Shown: piece by piece, positions 1 through 8,633 of the stretch | Numbering within the stretch: position 1 is the first letter of the stretch | How the letters are laid out: each line of letters opens with the position of its first letter | NCBI GenBank assembly: GCA_017409765.1 | Contig: JAFQSA010000052.1 | Coordinates: 1-51,961 of the forward strand | DNA from: Clostridia bacterium | GTDB taxonomy: Bacteria; Bacillota; Clostridia; Christensenellales; CAG-314 | Direction of reading: 5' to 3' | Length of the DNA stretch: 51,961 nucleotides | Notes under the pieces: generated by a model | Seen by the model: only the letters and a program-made list of their open reading frames with translations | What the model was told of the DNA's origin: nothing | The model's database searches: none | Program-made: the position numbers and the translations under genes

Positions 1-495
1 AACAAAAATGCGGAAATTCTCTTAAATATGCTGGCTTTTTGCAAATCGTAAATCATCTAAAACCGATACCTTCAACAAAAGATTTTGGGTTGCAAAAGTG
101 TTGTCGTCAAGTTTGTTAATGCCGTCAACTTCCTTACTGCTGAAATTGCCTTTTCGAAAAAAGCGCAATTTAACACACTTGCATTTTACCACAAAGCACA
201 CCAAAAATCAAGAGTTTTTGCATTGTTTATAAAGCTAACTTTGACACAATGTTTTCACTTTTGACAAGATGTTACAAAATTGTTTATTTAAGAATTAAAT
301 AAGATCAGCAAAATGCCCCAAATTAACATCTTTGCACCACCGCAGTTGGGCTAGTGTTTTTGCCTTGACAAATTGCAACAACAAAAGTGGCAATCAGTTT
401 CCGCAAAAGCGCGTTCTAAGGTACGCTACTCACGCTGTTTTGACGTTACAAATGCAAACGTTTTTGCCAGCCAAGCCACAATTGGATTTTTGACA
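1..495. other. Left-edge stretch without a confident gene
   Basis: No convincing coding region is visible. A 60-codon open frame on the minus strand (204 to 22) would need a TTG start without a ribosome binding site and resembles no family I know. The stretch is AT-rich spacer leading to the terminator of the next gene. Confidence 0.5.
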
Positions 496-535
496 ATAAA
501 AAAGCACCCCAAACAAGTTTGAGTTTGAGGTGCTG
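496..535 (-). terminator. Terminator of the Clp/FtsH fusion gene
   Basis: A stem pairs AGCACC-C-CAAAC with GTTTG-A-GGTGCT and, read on the minus strand, is followed by a run of six T. It lies 26 bases after the stop codon of the minus-strand gene at 561. Confidence 0.75.
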
Positions 536-560
536 TTGGGATTGGTTATAGTTTGCGCGA

Positions 561-3500
561 TTAGATACGAACAATGCCCGACTTGGACAAAATGTCGTCA
601 ATTTCCTTTTGCTTGAGGGAGTTTTGCTCCAACAATGCCACAACAAGGTTGTCGATGGCTTGTTTGTTGGCCTCGATGATGCGTTTTGTAAACTCCAGTT
701 GCTCTTGCAAAATTTCGTTTACGCGACTAATCACCGTTGTGTAGTATGGGGAGTGTTTGATTTCCTCCAAGTCGATACTGCTCATGCCGATTTTTTCGTC
801 CATGCCGTAGCGACAAATCATGTTTGTGATTGTGTAAGTCGCTTGACGAAGGTCGCCACTTGCGCCGGTGGAAACACCGTCCTCATCGCCGTAGTAGACA
901 AGTTCGGCACAACGTCCCGCCAAGGATGTGCGAACGCGGCCCAACAGTTCCTTTTTGGTGTAGGAGCCTTTGTCCTCTTGAGAGTCGTGTTGCATGTAGC
1001 CACCGTGGCTTGCGCGCGCAACAATTGTAAGGTAACTGGGCTTTTCGCCACCGTACCAGCAAACAAGTGCGTGGCCTGCCTCGTGACGAGCAGTTCTAAG
1101 TAGTCCGTCCCCTGCCCATTTCTTTACGTCACCGCTGGTAAATCTTTCAAAAGCTTCCTCCAAGATGGTGTCGTTCAACGTGGTTTCGCCTGCTTTGATA
1201 GCATCGCGAATTGCCATTTCGAACACCGAATCGAGGTCGGCAAGGGAAGATCCGGTAGAGCGGATTGCAAGGTTTTCGATTTGCTCAGCAGTAAGACTGT
1301 GTCTTGCAATTTTGCTGATTTTGTAGTTAATAAATTGGATACGTTCTTCCTTGTTGGGCAATTCCACGTAGATACGTCTGTCAAATCGGCGCAAAAGCGC
1401 TGGATCCAAGGAGCGAGATGTGCCTTGTTCCACGTCGAAGTTGGTGGCAGCAAGCACAAACACAGGTCTTTCGGTATCCACGTTAAAGCCGTCCATTTCC
1501 GTCAAAAAACTGGTCAAAACGTCGCTTGTGTCGTGTCCGCCGGAGCCACGGTTTTTGCCGATGGCATCAATTTCGTCAATGAACAAAATGGATGGGGCGT
1601 ACTTGCGCGCAGCCTTGAACAAATCGTGCACCGCTTGTGGACCTTCGCCAACGTAGCGCTTCAAAAATTGGTTACCTTCCGCGCGAATGAAGGTTACGTC
1701 ACTTTCGCCAGCCATTGCTTTGGCAAGCAAAGTTTTGCCCGTTCCTGGAGGGCCGTAGAGCAAAATTCCCTTTGGTGGTTTTACACCTTGACGGAGGAAT
1801 TTGCCAGGGTTTTTGAGGTATTCGATAAAGTAGTTGAGTTCGTCCTTGGCATCGCGCGCGCCAATAACGTCGCTAAAGTGTACGTTTGGCTTGCTAACTG
1901 CATCCAAAACTCCGTGGCTATCTTGCGCATCCACAGCAGTTTTAAGTTTGAAGTCGAACAAAACAATCTTTGCAGCCGTTCCGTCGTCGGAGATTTGTTG
2001 CAAAGTCTTGTAGGTGATAACCTTGTTTGCGCGACCAAGTTCGAACAGGTTTTTGTGTTGGAACACTTTGGTTGTTTCCTTCAAAACGGCCTTGTCGAGG
2101 GAAACTGCGCCACCTTGCATAACAAGCAAACCTGTTGCGCCCGATTTGGAAAGGGAGAACCACTCCTCGCGAGAGATTTCCTTTTCGTCATGCGCCAAAA
2201 TGTAAAGTGGTACGCGTGTGCGGTTGTTGATGTAGTAGAAGAAATCTCTACCGGCAGAGTCGGTATCTTCCACGCTCAATGCGTTGGCAATTGCGCCCTT
2301 CGTTTTGCACTTGAGGTCGCAAATCAAAATTGCGATGTCGTTCTTTTCCAAAATGGCAAGGGCGTCATCTTGATTGTCGGCAACAAGCACGTTTGCACTC
2401 CTGATGAGAGATTGGCACTTTTCGCCTACGTCTTTGTCGGCAAACACCAAAACGTTGGGGGCCTCTTGACGCTCGAACAATGCCAAAACGCGTTGTTCCT
2501 CTGGCAACAGTAGTTCAAAATCGATTGAACGCAAGTTTTCCACCGAGTAGTTGTTGTTTTCCGAATTTACCAAACGGAAAAGTTCGTACAACTCTTGGTA
2601 GACAAAACTGATACTCTTGCCTTTGATGGTGCGAGCATCCGCCTTGCCACCTTCCGAGAAAATTACGGCATAAGGCAGACGTTCGTCAATGTGAATTTTT
2701 ACGTTGGATTTGGACACAATGGCCTTGGCTTGCTTGTGCATTTCGCCATCGGCAATTTGCATAAGGTGGCTTGCGGACATGTGGTTGAACATGATTACGT
2801 TACCAAACGCAAAGCGGGAACAAATTGCAGGTGGGAACAATGCTGCGCCTGTGATGGGGTTGACGTCGCTTGACAACGCTTGCAAAATGCTCTTGCGGGA
2901 TGCTGTCAACAGGTTGATGGAATCGTCCTCGTACATTTGACGGCCTGCGTTGGTTGTAAAGATGATGATAGCATCGGTAAAGCTTACTTCTTCGTCGGTG
3001 TAGTTATCGCGGAGGCGTCCTGCATCCAAAATTTGCAAAAACAGGTGGATGATGTTTAGGTGCGCCTTTTCTACTTCGTCAAAGAGCAAAATACACTTGG
3101 GGTTTTTGGCAACAAAGCCAGTAACGTTACCTTCGGCACCGTTTTTGTACACCTTGTCGCTACCGGCAAACTCCAAGTTTGCCTCCTTGTCGGAGTACTC
3201 GCTCATGTCGAATCTTCTAAATGGAAGTTTCAACGCTTGGGCAACTTGCTCGGAAAGGAATGTTTTACCCGTTCCTGGAGGGCCTGCAAAAAGGAATGTT
3301 GCTTTGGGCTTGTCGCGATGTTTTTGTGTTGCGGCGGTCAATTCCGCTTGGAAGTAGCCGGATGCAAAGGCGCTGATGGCGTGGTCTTGGCCGTAGACAG
3401 ATTGGCTAAGAATTTCGCGGATGGCATCGGTGCGTTTTACGATGTCGGCAATCATACCGGTGGGCTTTGCGCCTGTTGCTGGTGGGGGTGCTGGCACCGT

Positions 3501-4043
3501 TGGCACCGCTGGTTGACCGGCCGATTTTGGCATTGCCTTGGAGCCGGACAAAATGCCTGCAATGATGGATTCGCTATCTATTGGAGCGTCGCCAGTTGTG
3601 TCCGTTTGGGTGGGTTGTTCGCCAATATTCAACGCGTAGGCAATGGCTTTGGTGGGCTCTGCCAAAATCTTTTGGCAAACGTCGGCTACCGTCAAAACGT
3701 AGCCTGCGGGTTTGTCCATTTCGAACTGGGTGATGATTTTTGCATAGAGGTAGTTATCCAAAAAACCACCGCTGTGCGCAGTTGTGTAACTAAACAGATT
3801 GTCGTGCGCTGTGACAAAATCCGTTGTGTAGGCGGAAACCATTTGGTTGACTTGTTGCAACTCTTCGGTGGCTTGGGCAACGTCGCCCTCCGCCAAGACG
3901 TCCTTGAATGCCTCTGGACCGATGGCAAGCGCCTTTAGTACCGTGCCAAAAAACACGTTGATGCTAACAGGCTTGTTTTTGGCAGCATCTTCGGCAGATT
4001 GGCAACAACTGATGATAAATTGGAAAAATGGACTTTTACGCAT
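561..4043 (-). CDS. Clp-type AAA ATPase fused to FtsH-type AAA/M41 metalloprotease
   Basis: The 1160-residue product carries two different AAA+ machines. After an N-terminal region of ~160 residues and a Pro/Ala linker (~171-195) comes a Clp/HslU-like AAA domain with Walker A GPPGTGKT at 254-261 and Walker B ILLFDE at 318-323. A ~110-residue segment around 530-640 looks like a degenerate receiver domain. The C-terminal half is FtsH-like: Walker A GPPGTGKT at 764-771, Walker B FIDEIDA near 821, zinc motif HEAGH at 987-991 and the third ligand Asp in GASGDLRQ near 1064. FtsH normally has two N-terminal transmembrane helices; none are seen, so a soluble ATP-dependent protease is inferred. The start is the ATG after AAGGAG, ten codons inside the longest frame. 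It has its own promoter and terminator. Confidence 0.9.
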   Translation of the reverse strand: MRKSPFFQFIISCCQSAEDAAKNKPVSINVFFGTVLKALAIGPEAFKDVLAEGDVAQATEELQQVNQMVSAYTTDFVTAHDNLFSYTTAHSGGFLDNYLYAKIITQFEMDKPAGYVLTVADVCQKILAEPTKAIAYALNIGEQPTQTDTTGDAPIDSESIIAGILSGSKAMPKSAGQPAVPTVPAPPPATGAKPTGMIADIVKRTDAIREILSQSVYGQDHAISAFASGYFQAELTAATQKHRDKPKATFLFAGPPGTGKTFLSEQVAQALKLPFRRFDMSEYSDKEANLEFAGSDKVYKNGAEGNVTGFVAKNPKCILLFDEVEKAHLNIIHLFLQILDAGRLRDNYTDEEVSFTDAIIIFTTNAGRQMYEDDSINLLTASRKSILQALSSDVNPITGAALFPPAICSRFAFGNVIMFNHMSASHLMQIADGEMHKQAKAIVSKSNVKIHIDERLPYAVIFSEGGKADARTIKGKSISFVYQELYELFRLVNSENNNYSVENLRSIDFELLLPEEQRVLALFERQEAPNVLVFADKDVGEKCQSLIRSANVLVADNQDDALAILEKNDIAILICDLKCKTKGAIANALSVEDTDSAGRDFFYYINNRTRVPLYILAHDEKEISREEWFSLSKSGATGLLVMQGGAVSLDKAVLKETTKVFQHKNLFELGRANKVITYKTLQQISDDGTAAKIVLFDFKLKTAVDAQDSHGVLDAVSKPNVHFSDVIGARDAKDELNYFIEYLKNPGKFLRQGVKPPKGILLYGPPGTGKTLLAKAMAGESDVTFIRAEGNQFLKRYVGEGPQAVHDLFKAARKYAPSILFIDEIDAIGKNRGSGGHDTSDVLTSFLTEMDGFNVDTERPVFVLAATNFDVEQGTSRSLDPALLRRFDRRIYVELPNKEERIQFINYKISKIARHSLTAEQIENLAIRSTGSSLADLDSVFEMAIRDAIKAGETTLNDTILEEAFERFTSGDVKKWAGDGLLRTARHEAGHALVCWYGGEKPSYLTIVARASHGGYMQHDSQEDKGSYTKKELLGRVRTSLAGRCAELVYYGDEDGVSTGASGDLRQATYTITNMICRYGMDEKIGMSSIDLEEIKHSPYYTTVISRVNEILQEQLEFTKRIIEANKQAIDNLVVALLEQNSLKQKEIDDILSKSGIVRI

Positions 4044-4096
4044 GGCTTTCTCCTTGTTGTAGCGTTGGGCCACAAATTGGCCGTTGGGATAGTTTT

Positions 4097-4125
4097 AGTA
4101 TATCTTGTAATCAAAAAGATGTCAA
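4097..4125 (-). promoter_or_regulatory. Promoter of the Clp/FtsH fusion gene
   Basis: On the minus strand TTGACA, a 17-base spacer and TATACT lie 54 bases before the chosen start codon. Confidence 0.75.
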
Positions 4126-4164
4126 TATCTTTTGCGTTGGCAATGGCAAAAATTTAGTCAAAAA

Positions 4165-4947
4165 CTAAAATCGTACGCCGGGGTTCATCAATCGGGGGCT
4201 TTTCCACTCGATGCCAAAGTGGAACTCCAGCACTTCCCTTTTGATGTTCCAATATTGGTCGGGCGAGCGGGCAAGTCGGCCCTCTTGTTCAATCAAACCT
4301 TGGATGATGCGTTCTGCTTCGTCGTAGATGGAAATGTACTTTTCGCTTTGCTCAATTGGGTCGTTTTTTAGCCCTCTTTGACTATCGAAAATTTGCGAAA
4401 TTTGCACCACGTGGTCGGGAAATTGCTCCAAAAGTTGCTCCTTGGAAAGGGCAAAAGAATTGGGGATTTTTGCCAAGGCAACGTTGGACAAAACAAAGTT
4501 TTTGATGCAGTTGGCCTCGTCGCCGGCACGGTCGTAGATGCGTGCAATTTCCTGGTAGCACCAGGCAACGTCCCGCTGATGGTTTTTGGCTTGGCAAAGG
4601 TCTGCTAATTCGTTGTAGTAGCCGTCGAACCTTTCCGCAAGGTAGCCCCACACCTTTTGGGGTTGGGTGGCAAAGTCGTGCTCTTCCAGCTTGTCTAGCC
4701 ACACTTTGCAACGCGCAACGATGGGTGTAAGCATGTACTTTTGGTGGGTTTTGACGTAGCAATCGCCCAGCACCAAATCGGACTGCAATGCAAAAATTGC
4801 CTTGGATTGCTCGTTGGGCAAAAGGTCAAAATCCTTTTGCAGTTGCAAAATTTGGCGGATCTTTTCCGCTGGGGGCATTTGGCTGTTCATCAAAACGGAG
4901 TTGAACTTCACGTTGAAATGCAAAATTTGATCTTGTTTTGTGGACAT
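4165..4947 (-). CDS. Unknown soluble helical protein
   Basis: I do not recognise this 260-residue protein. It has no signal peptide or membrane segment, is rich in aromatic and acidic residues, and its even spacing of hydrophobic residues (for example around AWCYQEIARIYDRAGD, near residues 135-150) suggests a TPR-like all-helical fold. The start is the ATG preceded by AGGAGG; the reading frame continues upstream, but those codons overlap the promoter. It is a single-gene unit divergent from the DUF308-like gene. The fold is inferred from sequence texture only. Confidence 0.8.
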   Translation of the reverse strand: MSTKQDQILHFNVKFNSVLMNSQMPPAEKIRQILQLQKDFDLLPNEQSKAIFALQSDLVLGDCYVKTHQKYMLTPIVARCKVWLDKLEEHDFATQPQKVWGYLAERFDGYYNELADLCQAKNHQRDVAWCYQEIARIYDRAGDEANCIKNFVLSNVALAKIPNSFALSKEQLLEQFPDHVVQISQIFDSQRGLKNDPIEQSEKYISIYDEAERIIQGLIEQEGRLARSPDQYWNIKREVLEFHFGIEWKSPRLMNPGVRF

Positions 4948-4980
4948 GATACACCTCCTTTTGCTTGGTATAGTAGTCAA

Positions 4981-5009
4981 ATTATACCACCCATTGGGGG
5001 CTGTGTCAA
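4981..5009 (-). promoter_or_regulatory. Promoter of the unknown helical protein gene
   Basis: On the minus strand TTGACA, a 17-base spacer and TATAAT form a perfect consensus promoter 34 bases before the start codon. This also rules out the longer upstream reading frame. Confidence 0.8.
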
Positions 5010-5117
5010 TGCGAAAAATTGAACAATCAGCACCAAGACATAACATTTTTGTATCTAACACACAACAAAGCGCAAGATAAAATTTGCTTTGAACAAAATT
5101 TTTGTGCGCAACAGTTG

Positions 5118-5147
5118 TTGCGTAAATGACAACTTGTGTGGTATAAT
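5118..5147 (+). promoter_or_regulatory. Promoter of the DUF308-like gene
   Basis: TTGCGT, an 18-base spacer and TATAAT precede the gene at 5224, leaving a leader of about 70 bases. Confidence 0.55.
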
Positions 5148-5223
5148 ACAAACACATTTGGCGAGCATATCGGTTGCACCGCTAAAACTTTTGTTAGAAA
5201 TACAAATCAAGGAGAATACGTAC

Positions 5224-5676
5224 ATGAAAATTGACAAAAGACTACTAAATGCGTTGCTCCACATTGTTGTGGGCGCTTTGTTTGCTTACTTCAAGGCAGG
5301 AATCGTAAACTGGATTTTGACTGCAGTTGGTGTTGTGTTTATCATCAATGGTATCATTCAAGTTTCCAACAAAAAGATTGCACCAGGCGTTGTGTACATA
5401 GCAATTGGCGTGGCTATCATCGTGTTTGGCTGGACGCTTGTTGAAATTGCAATGTTGGTGTTTGGCGTAATGCTGATTTTGTCCGCAATTAGCGACTACT
5501 CCAAGAGCAAAAAGGACAAGGTTGACCTTGTAAAATTGCTTGTTTCCGTCATCGTTGGCGGACTGCTTATCTTTAGCGGATTTAAGGTGATTGATTGGTT
5601 GTTTATCGTGCTTGGTGTTACCCTCATTTTGGAAGGCATTTTGCAAATCATCACACTCATCAAAAACAAGAAATAG
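5224..5676 (+). CDS. DUF308/HdeD-like multi-pass membrane protein
   Basis: The 150-residue protein consists almost entirely of five or six short hydrophobic helices separated by Lys-rich loops, with repeating patterns such as VGVVFIINGIIQV and LGVTLILEGILQI. This internal repetition and length fit the DUF308/HdeD-like family of small membrane proteins, whose molecular role is mostly unknown. The start ATG follows AAGGAG at a 9-base spacing; in-frame upstream codons lie over the promoter. The gene is monocistronic with a terminator 16 bases after its stop. Confidence 0.75.
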   Translation: MKIDKRLLNALLHIVVGALFAYFKAGIVNWILTAVGVVFIINGIIQVSNKKIAPGVVYIAIGVAIIVFGWTLVEIAMLVFGVMLILSAISDYSKSKKDKVDLVKLLVSVIVGGLLIFSGFKVIDWLFIVLGVTLILEGILQIITLIKNKK

Positions 5677-5691
5677 TACCAACAAAACACG

Positions 5692-5725
5692 AAGGGCATC
5701 TCCCAATGGGCGATGTCCTTTTTTG
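5692..5725 (+). terminator. Terminator of the DUF308-like gene
   Basis: AAGGGCATCTCCC pairs, with two imperfect positions, with GGGCGATGTCCTT, and T5G follows. Confidence 0.75.
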
Positions 5726-5839
5726 TTCAATTTTGTGCGGTTGTGTTGCGCAAACCTAACTTGTTGGCCTACGCAACGGCTTTTACTGCTTTTGCTGAGC
5801 AAAAATTTTGTCGATAAATGTAGTATATAAAATAAAATA

Positions 5840-5868
5840 TAGACAAATTCGCGCGCAAGTAGTATAAT
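5840..5868 (+). promoter_or_regulatory. Probable galM promoter with long leader
   Basis: TAGACA, a 17-base spacer and TATAAT. The start codon is about 170 bases downstream; that leader contains short inverted repeats (CCCA...TGGG) but matches no riboswitch class I recognise. Confidence 0.5.
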
Positions 5869-6039
5869 TGTGATATATCTAGGTGCATTGCCCAGCAAAG
5901 TTTGGGTAACACCACCCATCCAATTGGCAAATTTGCTCACTTGTGCGCAAGACGTTTGTACCGCTTGGGCAAAAATTTGCGCCTTGGTTGGACTAACTTG
6001 CTTGGTAACAACACAGAAAACTCTCTTGGGGGAACACAA

Positions 6040-7047
6040 ATGATTGCAAAAAAACTTTTTGGAAACTACAACGGACAAGACGTCTACGCCTACACGTTGA
6101 GTGATGGTATTTCCGTGACGATATCCCAACTGGGCGCAACGGTAATTGAACTACTTGTGCCGGACAAAGAGGGCAACATGGTGGACGTAGCGCTTGGCAT
6201 GACAACTCCCCAAGACACAGTTGGCCCAAAAGGCGACTACATGGGTTGCGTGGTGGGCAGATGTGGCAACCGCATTGCAAAGGGAAAGTTCACTTTGGAT
6301 GGCGTAGACTACACCCTTGATTGCAACAATGGGCCAAACCACTTGCACGGTGGCTTTGAAGGTTTCCACAAAAAGGTGTACGACGTGCAAATTGAGGGGG
6401 ATACCCTTGTGATGTTTGCCACAAGCGAACACCTTGACCAAGGTTACCCACACAAGGTGGACTACTGCGTAAAATACACCGTTGTTGGCAAAACTCTTTG
6501 TATCCAGTACTTTGGCGAGAGTGACGGCACCACTTTGTTCAATCCAACAAACCACACCTACTTCAATTTGAACGGTCAACAAGATGGTAGCATTTTGGAC
6601 AACGTTTTGCAAATTTTTGCGGATACGTACTTGGAAATTGACGAAACCTTGATCCCACAAGCGCAGGCAAACGTGGCGGGAACACCATTTGATTTCCGCA
6701 CTCCAAAGGCCATTGGACAAGACATTGACACCAACCACCCACAACTGGCAAACGGCTCTGGCTACGACCACAACTTTTGCTTGAACGGAGGCCATTGCGC
6801 GCACGCCTACTCAATCAAAACAGGTATCACGTTGGATTGCTACACCGATATGCCCGGCGTACAATTTTACAGCGGAAACTTTCTTGGCGGACAACTGGGA
6901 AAAGCCAACTACCCCAAGCGTAGCGGTTTTTGCTTGGAAACACAATTTTGGCCCGATGCCATCAACCACGACGACTACCGTAAGCCCATCTTGAAAAAGG
7001 GGGAAAAATTCCACTCCCAAACCAAGTACGTTTTTGGCACAAAATAG
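6040..7047 (+). CDS. galM: Aldose 1-epimerase (mutarotase)
   Basis: The enzyme interconverts the alpha and beta anomers of aldoses such as galactose and glucose in the cytoplasm, feeding the Leloir pathway. At 335 residues it has the usual family length. Family motifs are visible in order: NHLHGG with the first catalytic His, NHTYFNL with the second conserved His, GYDHNF with the substrate-binding Asp, QFYSGN, and GFCLETQFWPDAINH with the catalytic Glu. The ATG is chosen because the GGGGGA ribosome binding site sits just before it; the reading frame runs further upstream without a better start. No other galactose gene is adjacent, so it appears to be transcribed alone. Confidence 0.92.
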   Translation: MIAKKLFGNYNGQDVYAYTLSDGISVTISQLGATVIELLVPDKEGNMVDVALGMTTPQDTVGPKGDYMGCVVGRCGNRIAKGKFTLDGVDYTLDCNNGPNHLHGGFEGFHKKVYDVQIEGDTLVMFATSEHLDQGYPHKVDYCVKYTVVGKTLCIQYFGESDGTTLFNPTNHTYFNLNGQQDGSILDNVLQIFADTYLEIDETLIPQAQANVAGTPFDFRTPKAIGQDIDTNHPQLANGSGYDHNFCLNGGHCAHAYSIKTGITLDCYTDMPGVQFYSGNFLGGQLGKANYPKRSGFCLETQFWPDAINHDDYRKPILKKGEKFHSQTKYVFGTK

Positions 7048-7112
7048 GCAAAAATTTACTTTGACTACACGTTTTTGCAGTAGACTTGTAACACAATATT
7101 TCAAACAACATA

Positions 7113-7525
7113 CCACGTCGAAAGTGTCGTATGTCTGACGAGAAAGGAGTTACTATGATTTTATTCAGACCTGTTGGCGAAAAAGAAAAAGAACTGATCG
7201 AGCAAAGCGGTTTTACGAAGTTCCCACCTAGGCTTGATTGGCAACCGATTTTTTATCCTGTGCTAAATCAACGCTATGCGGAAGAAATTGCAGGAAAATG
7301 GAATACAAAAGATCCCGATTCGGGATATAGAGGGTATGTCACTCAATTCGAAGTTGATGATGATTATATATCTTCTTTTACTGTCCAAACTGTTGGTGCT
7401 TCTTACCATCAAGAACTATGGATACCTGCGGAAGAACTTGATAATTTTAATAAACATATTATCGGGAAAATTGAAATAATCAAGGTGTTTAAGTAATCTG
7501 AAAATATACCTTTTGGAGTCTTGAC
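7113..7525 (+). repeat. Tandem gene cassette 1 (shared head and tail)
   Basis: The unit starts with a 27-bp head (7113-7139, beginning CCACGTCGAAAGTG and ending GTCTGAC) and ends with a 24-bp tail (7502-7525, beginning AAATATACCTTTT). It encloses the 113-residue gene. Cassette 2 follows with no base between them and has the same ends. Confidence 0.6.
7155..7496 (+). CDS. ADP-ribosylation/crystallin J1-like small protein
   Basis: The 113-residue protein resembles, from memory, a family of ~115-residue bacterial proteins that databases label ADP-ribosylation/crystallin J1. Features I associate with that family are the N-terminal LFRPVG, the FPPRLDWQPIFYPVLN stretch, the GYVTQFEVDD core and the C-terminal ELWIPAEELDNFN. 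Enzymatic activity has not been shown for this short form to my knowledge. The start is the ATG after AAAGGAG, just behind the cassette head. It is the cargo of the first of two tandem cassettes and probably horizontally acquired. Confidence 0.7.
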   Translation: MILFRPVGEKEKELIEQSGFTKFPPRLDWQPIFYPVLNQRYAEEIAGKWNTKDPDSGYRGYVTQFEVDDDYISSFTVQTVGASYHQELWIPAEELDNFNKHIIGKIEIIKVFK

Positions 7526-7865
7526 CCACGTCGAGAGTGTCGTTTGTCTGACAAGGAGAGAATTATGATACTATTCAAAAAAACATGCGACATATGTAAA
7601 ACCATTGAAACTATAAAGTCGTTTAAGACTACCCAAGAATTTTTTGCTATATTAGAAGAACTCAAGAGATTATCTGCAAGTGACAATTTCGAATATGCCG
7701 GTGGGAACACCCCTGCCGACACTATTAAAAATTGGCCTCAAGATGGATTGTGGTATAGAATCAAATGTAAAAACTGTGGCGCGATTTATACCTTGTGGTA
7801 CGATACTTTTAAGGATAAAGGTTATTTCAAAAAAGGCAAATAAATATACCTTTTAGAGTTTTGAC
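7526..7865 (+). repeat. Tandem gene cassette 2 (shared head and tail)
   Basis: The head at 7526-7552 matches the head of cassette 1 at 25 of 27 positions. The tail at 7842-7865 matches at 22 of 24 and overlaps the stop codon of the enclosed 92-residue gene. The two cargo genes are unrelated, so only the ends are shared. Confidence 0.6.
7565..7843 (+). CDS. Small protein with two CxxC knuckles
   Basis: The 92-residue protein has CDIC near residue 7 and CKNC near residue 72, a pair typical of a split zinc ribbon, followed by an aromatic stretch and a basic tail. I do not know its function. The start ATG follows AAGGAG behind the cassette head. It is the cargo of cassette 2; it shares upstream and downstream DNA with the preceding gene but no protein similarity. 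DNA or RNA binding is possible but only inferred from the zinc knuckles. Confidence 0.7.
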   Translation: MILFKKTCDICKTIETIKSFKTTQEFFAILEELKRLSASDNFEYAGGNTPADTIKNWPQDGLWYRIKCKNCGAIYTLWYDTFKDKGYFKKGK

Positions 7866-7945
7866 ATAACAAAAGTAGCAAACTCTACACCAAAGAGTGA
7901 GCATTGCAACACTACTACACAAACAATCAACAAAAAGGAACAACT

Positions 7946-8632
7946 ATGACACACGCTGGAGAAAAAATTCAACAATCACGCGACTACAACGGCTGGGAGG
8001 AATTGTTCCACCGCGAGTTTGCCAAGCCCTACTTTGTGGAATTGCGCAAGTTTTTGGTGGAGGAGTACGCCACAAAGACAATATTTCCACCAAAGCACTT
8101 GATGCTTAACGCATTTGACCAAACGGCCTACGGCGACGTTAACGTGGTGATACTGGGACAAGACCCCTACTACAACGAAGGTCAAGCAATGGGGCTTAGT
8201 TTTTCCGTGCCAAAGGGACTTTTGCCACCAATGAGTTTGCAAAATATCCTTAAGGAAATTGAGGATGACCTTGGTTACAAGCCAAAAATTGTGGGTGGCG
8301 ACCTCACTCCTTGGGCGCGTCAAGGTGTGTTGCTACTCAACGCGGTACTGACTGTGGAAAAGGGCAAGCCCAACTCCCACAAGGACAAAGGTTGGGAAAA
8401 GTTTACCGATGCGGTAATTCGTCACCTAAACGAGCGGGAGCGCGGAATTGTTTTTATGCTTTGGGGCGCAAACGCCATTGCAAAACGACACCTGATCACA
8501 AACAGACAACACTTGGTGCTTACTGCACCACATCCAAGCCCACTTTCGGCATATCGCGGATTTATGGGGTGCGGACATTTTTCCAAGGCGAACGAGTTCT
8601 TGGCACTTCAACACAAGGAGATAAAGTGGTAA
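7946..8632 (+). CDS. ung: Uracil-DNA glycosylase, family 1
   Basis: The enzyme removes uracil from DNA to begin base excision repair. The 228-residue protein has the usual length and all diagnostic motifs: the catalytic water-activating loop GQDPYYNEGQAMGLSFSVP, the LLLNAVLTVEKGKPNSHKDKG region, and the leucine-intercalation loop HPSPLSAYRG. Most family members read GQDPYH; here the His is Tyr. The start is the ATG seven bases after AAAAAGGAA; an earlier in-frame ATG lacks a binding site. It is followed after one base by a hydrolase gene, so the two are probably co-transcribed. Confidence 0.95.
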   Translation: MTHAGEKIQQSRDYNGWEELFHREFAKPYFVELRKFLVEEYATKTIFPPKHLMLNAFDQTAYGDVNVVILGQDPYYNEGQAMGLSFSVPKGLLPPMSLQNILKEIEDDLGYKPKIVGGDLTPWARQGVLLLNAVLTVEKGKPNSHKDKGWEKFTDAVIRHLNERERGIVFMLWGANAIAKRHLITNRQHLVLTAPHPSPLSAYRGFMGCGHFSKANEFLALQHKEIKW

Positions 8633-8633
8633 A

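Noticed and set aside
22..204. 60-codon minus-strand frame at the left edge
   Set aside because: No ribosome binding site, TTG start and no family resemblance.
1281..2513. 410-codon open frame on the plus strand inside the Clp/FtsH gene
   Set aside because: Antisense shadow of a clear double-AAA protease, low-complexity Val/Cys/Phe-rich product, no ribosome binding site.
5869..6039. Riboswitch in the galM leader
   Set aside because: Only short, weak inverted repeats and no recognised aptamer or terminator.
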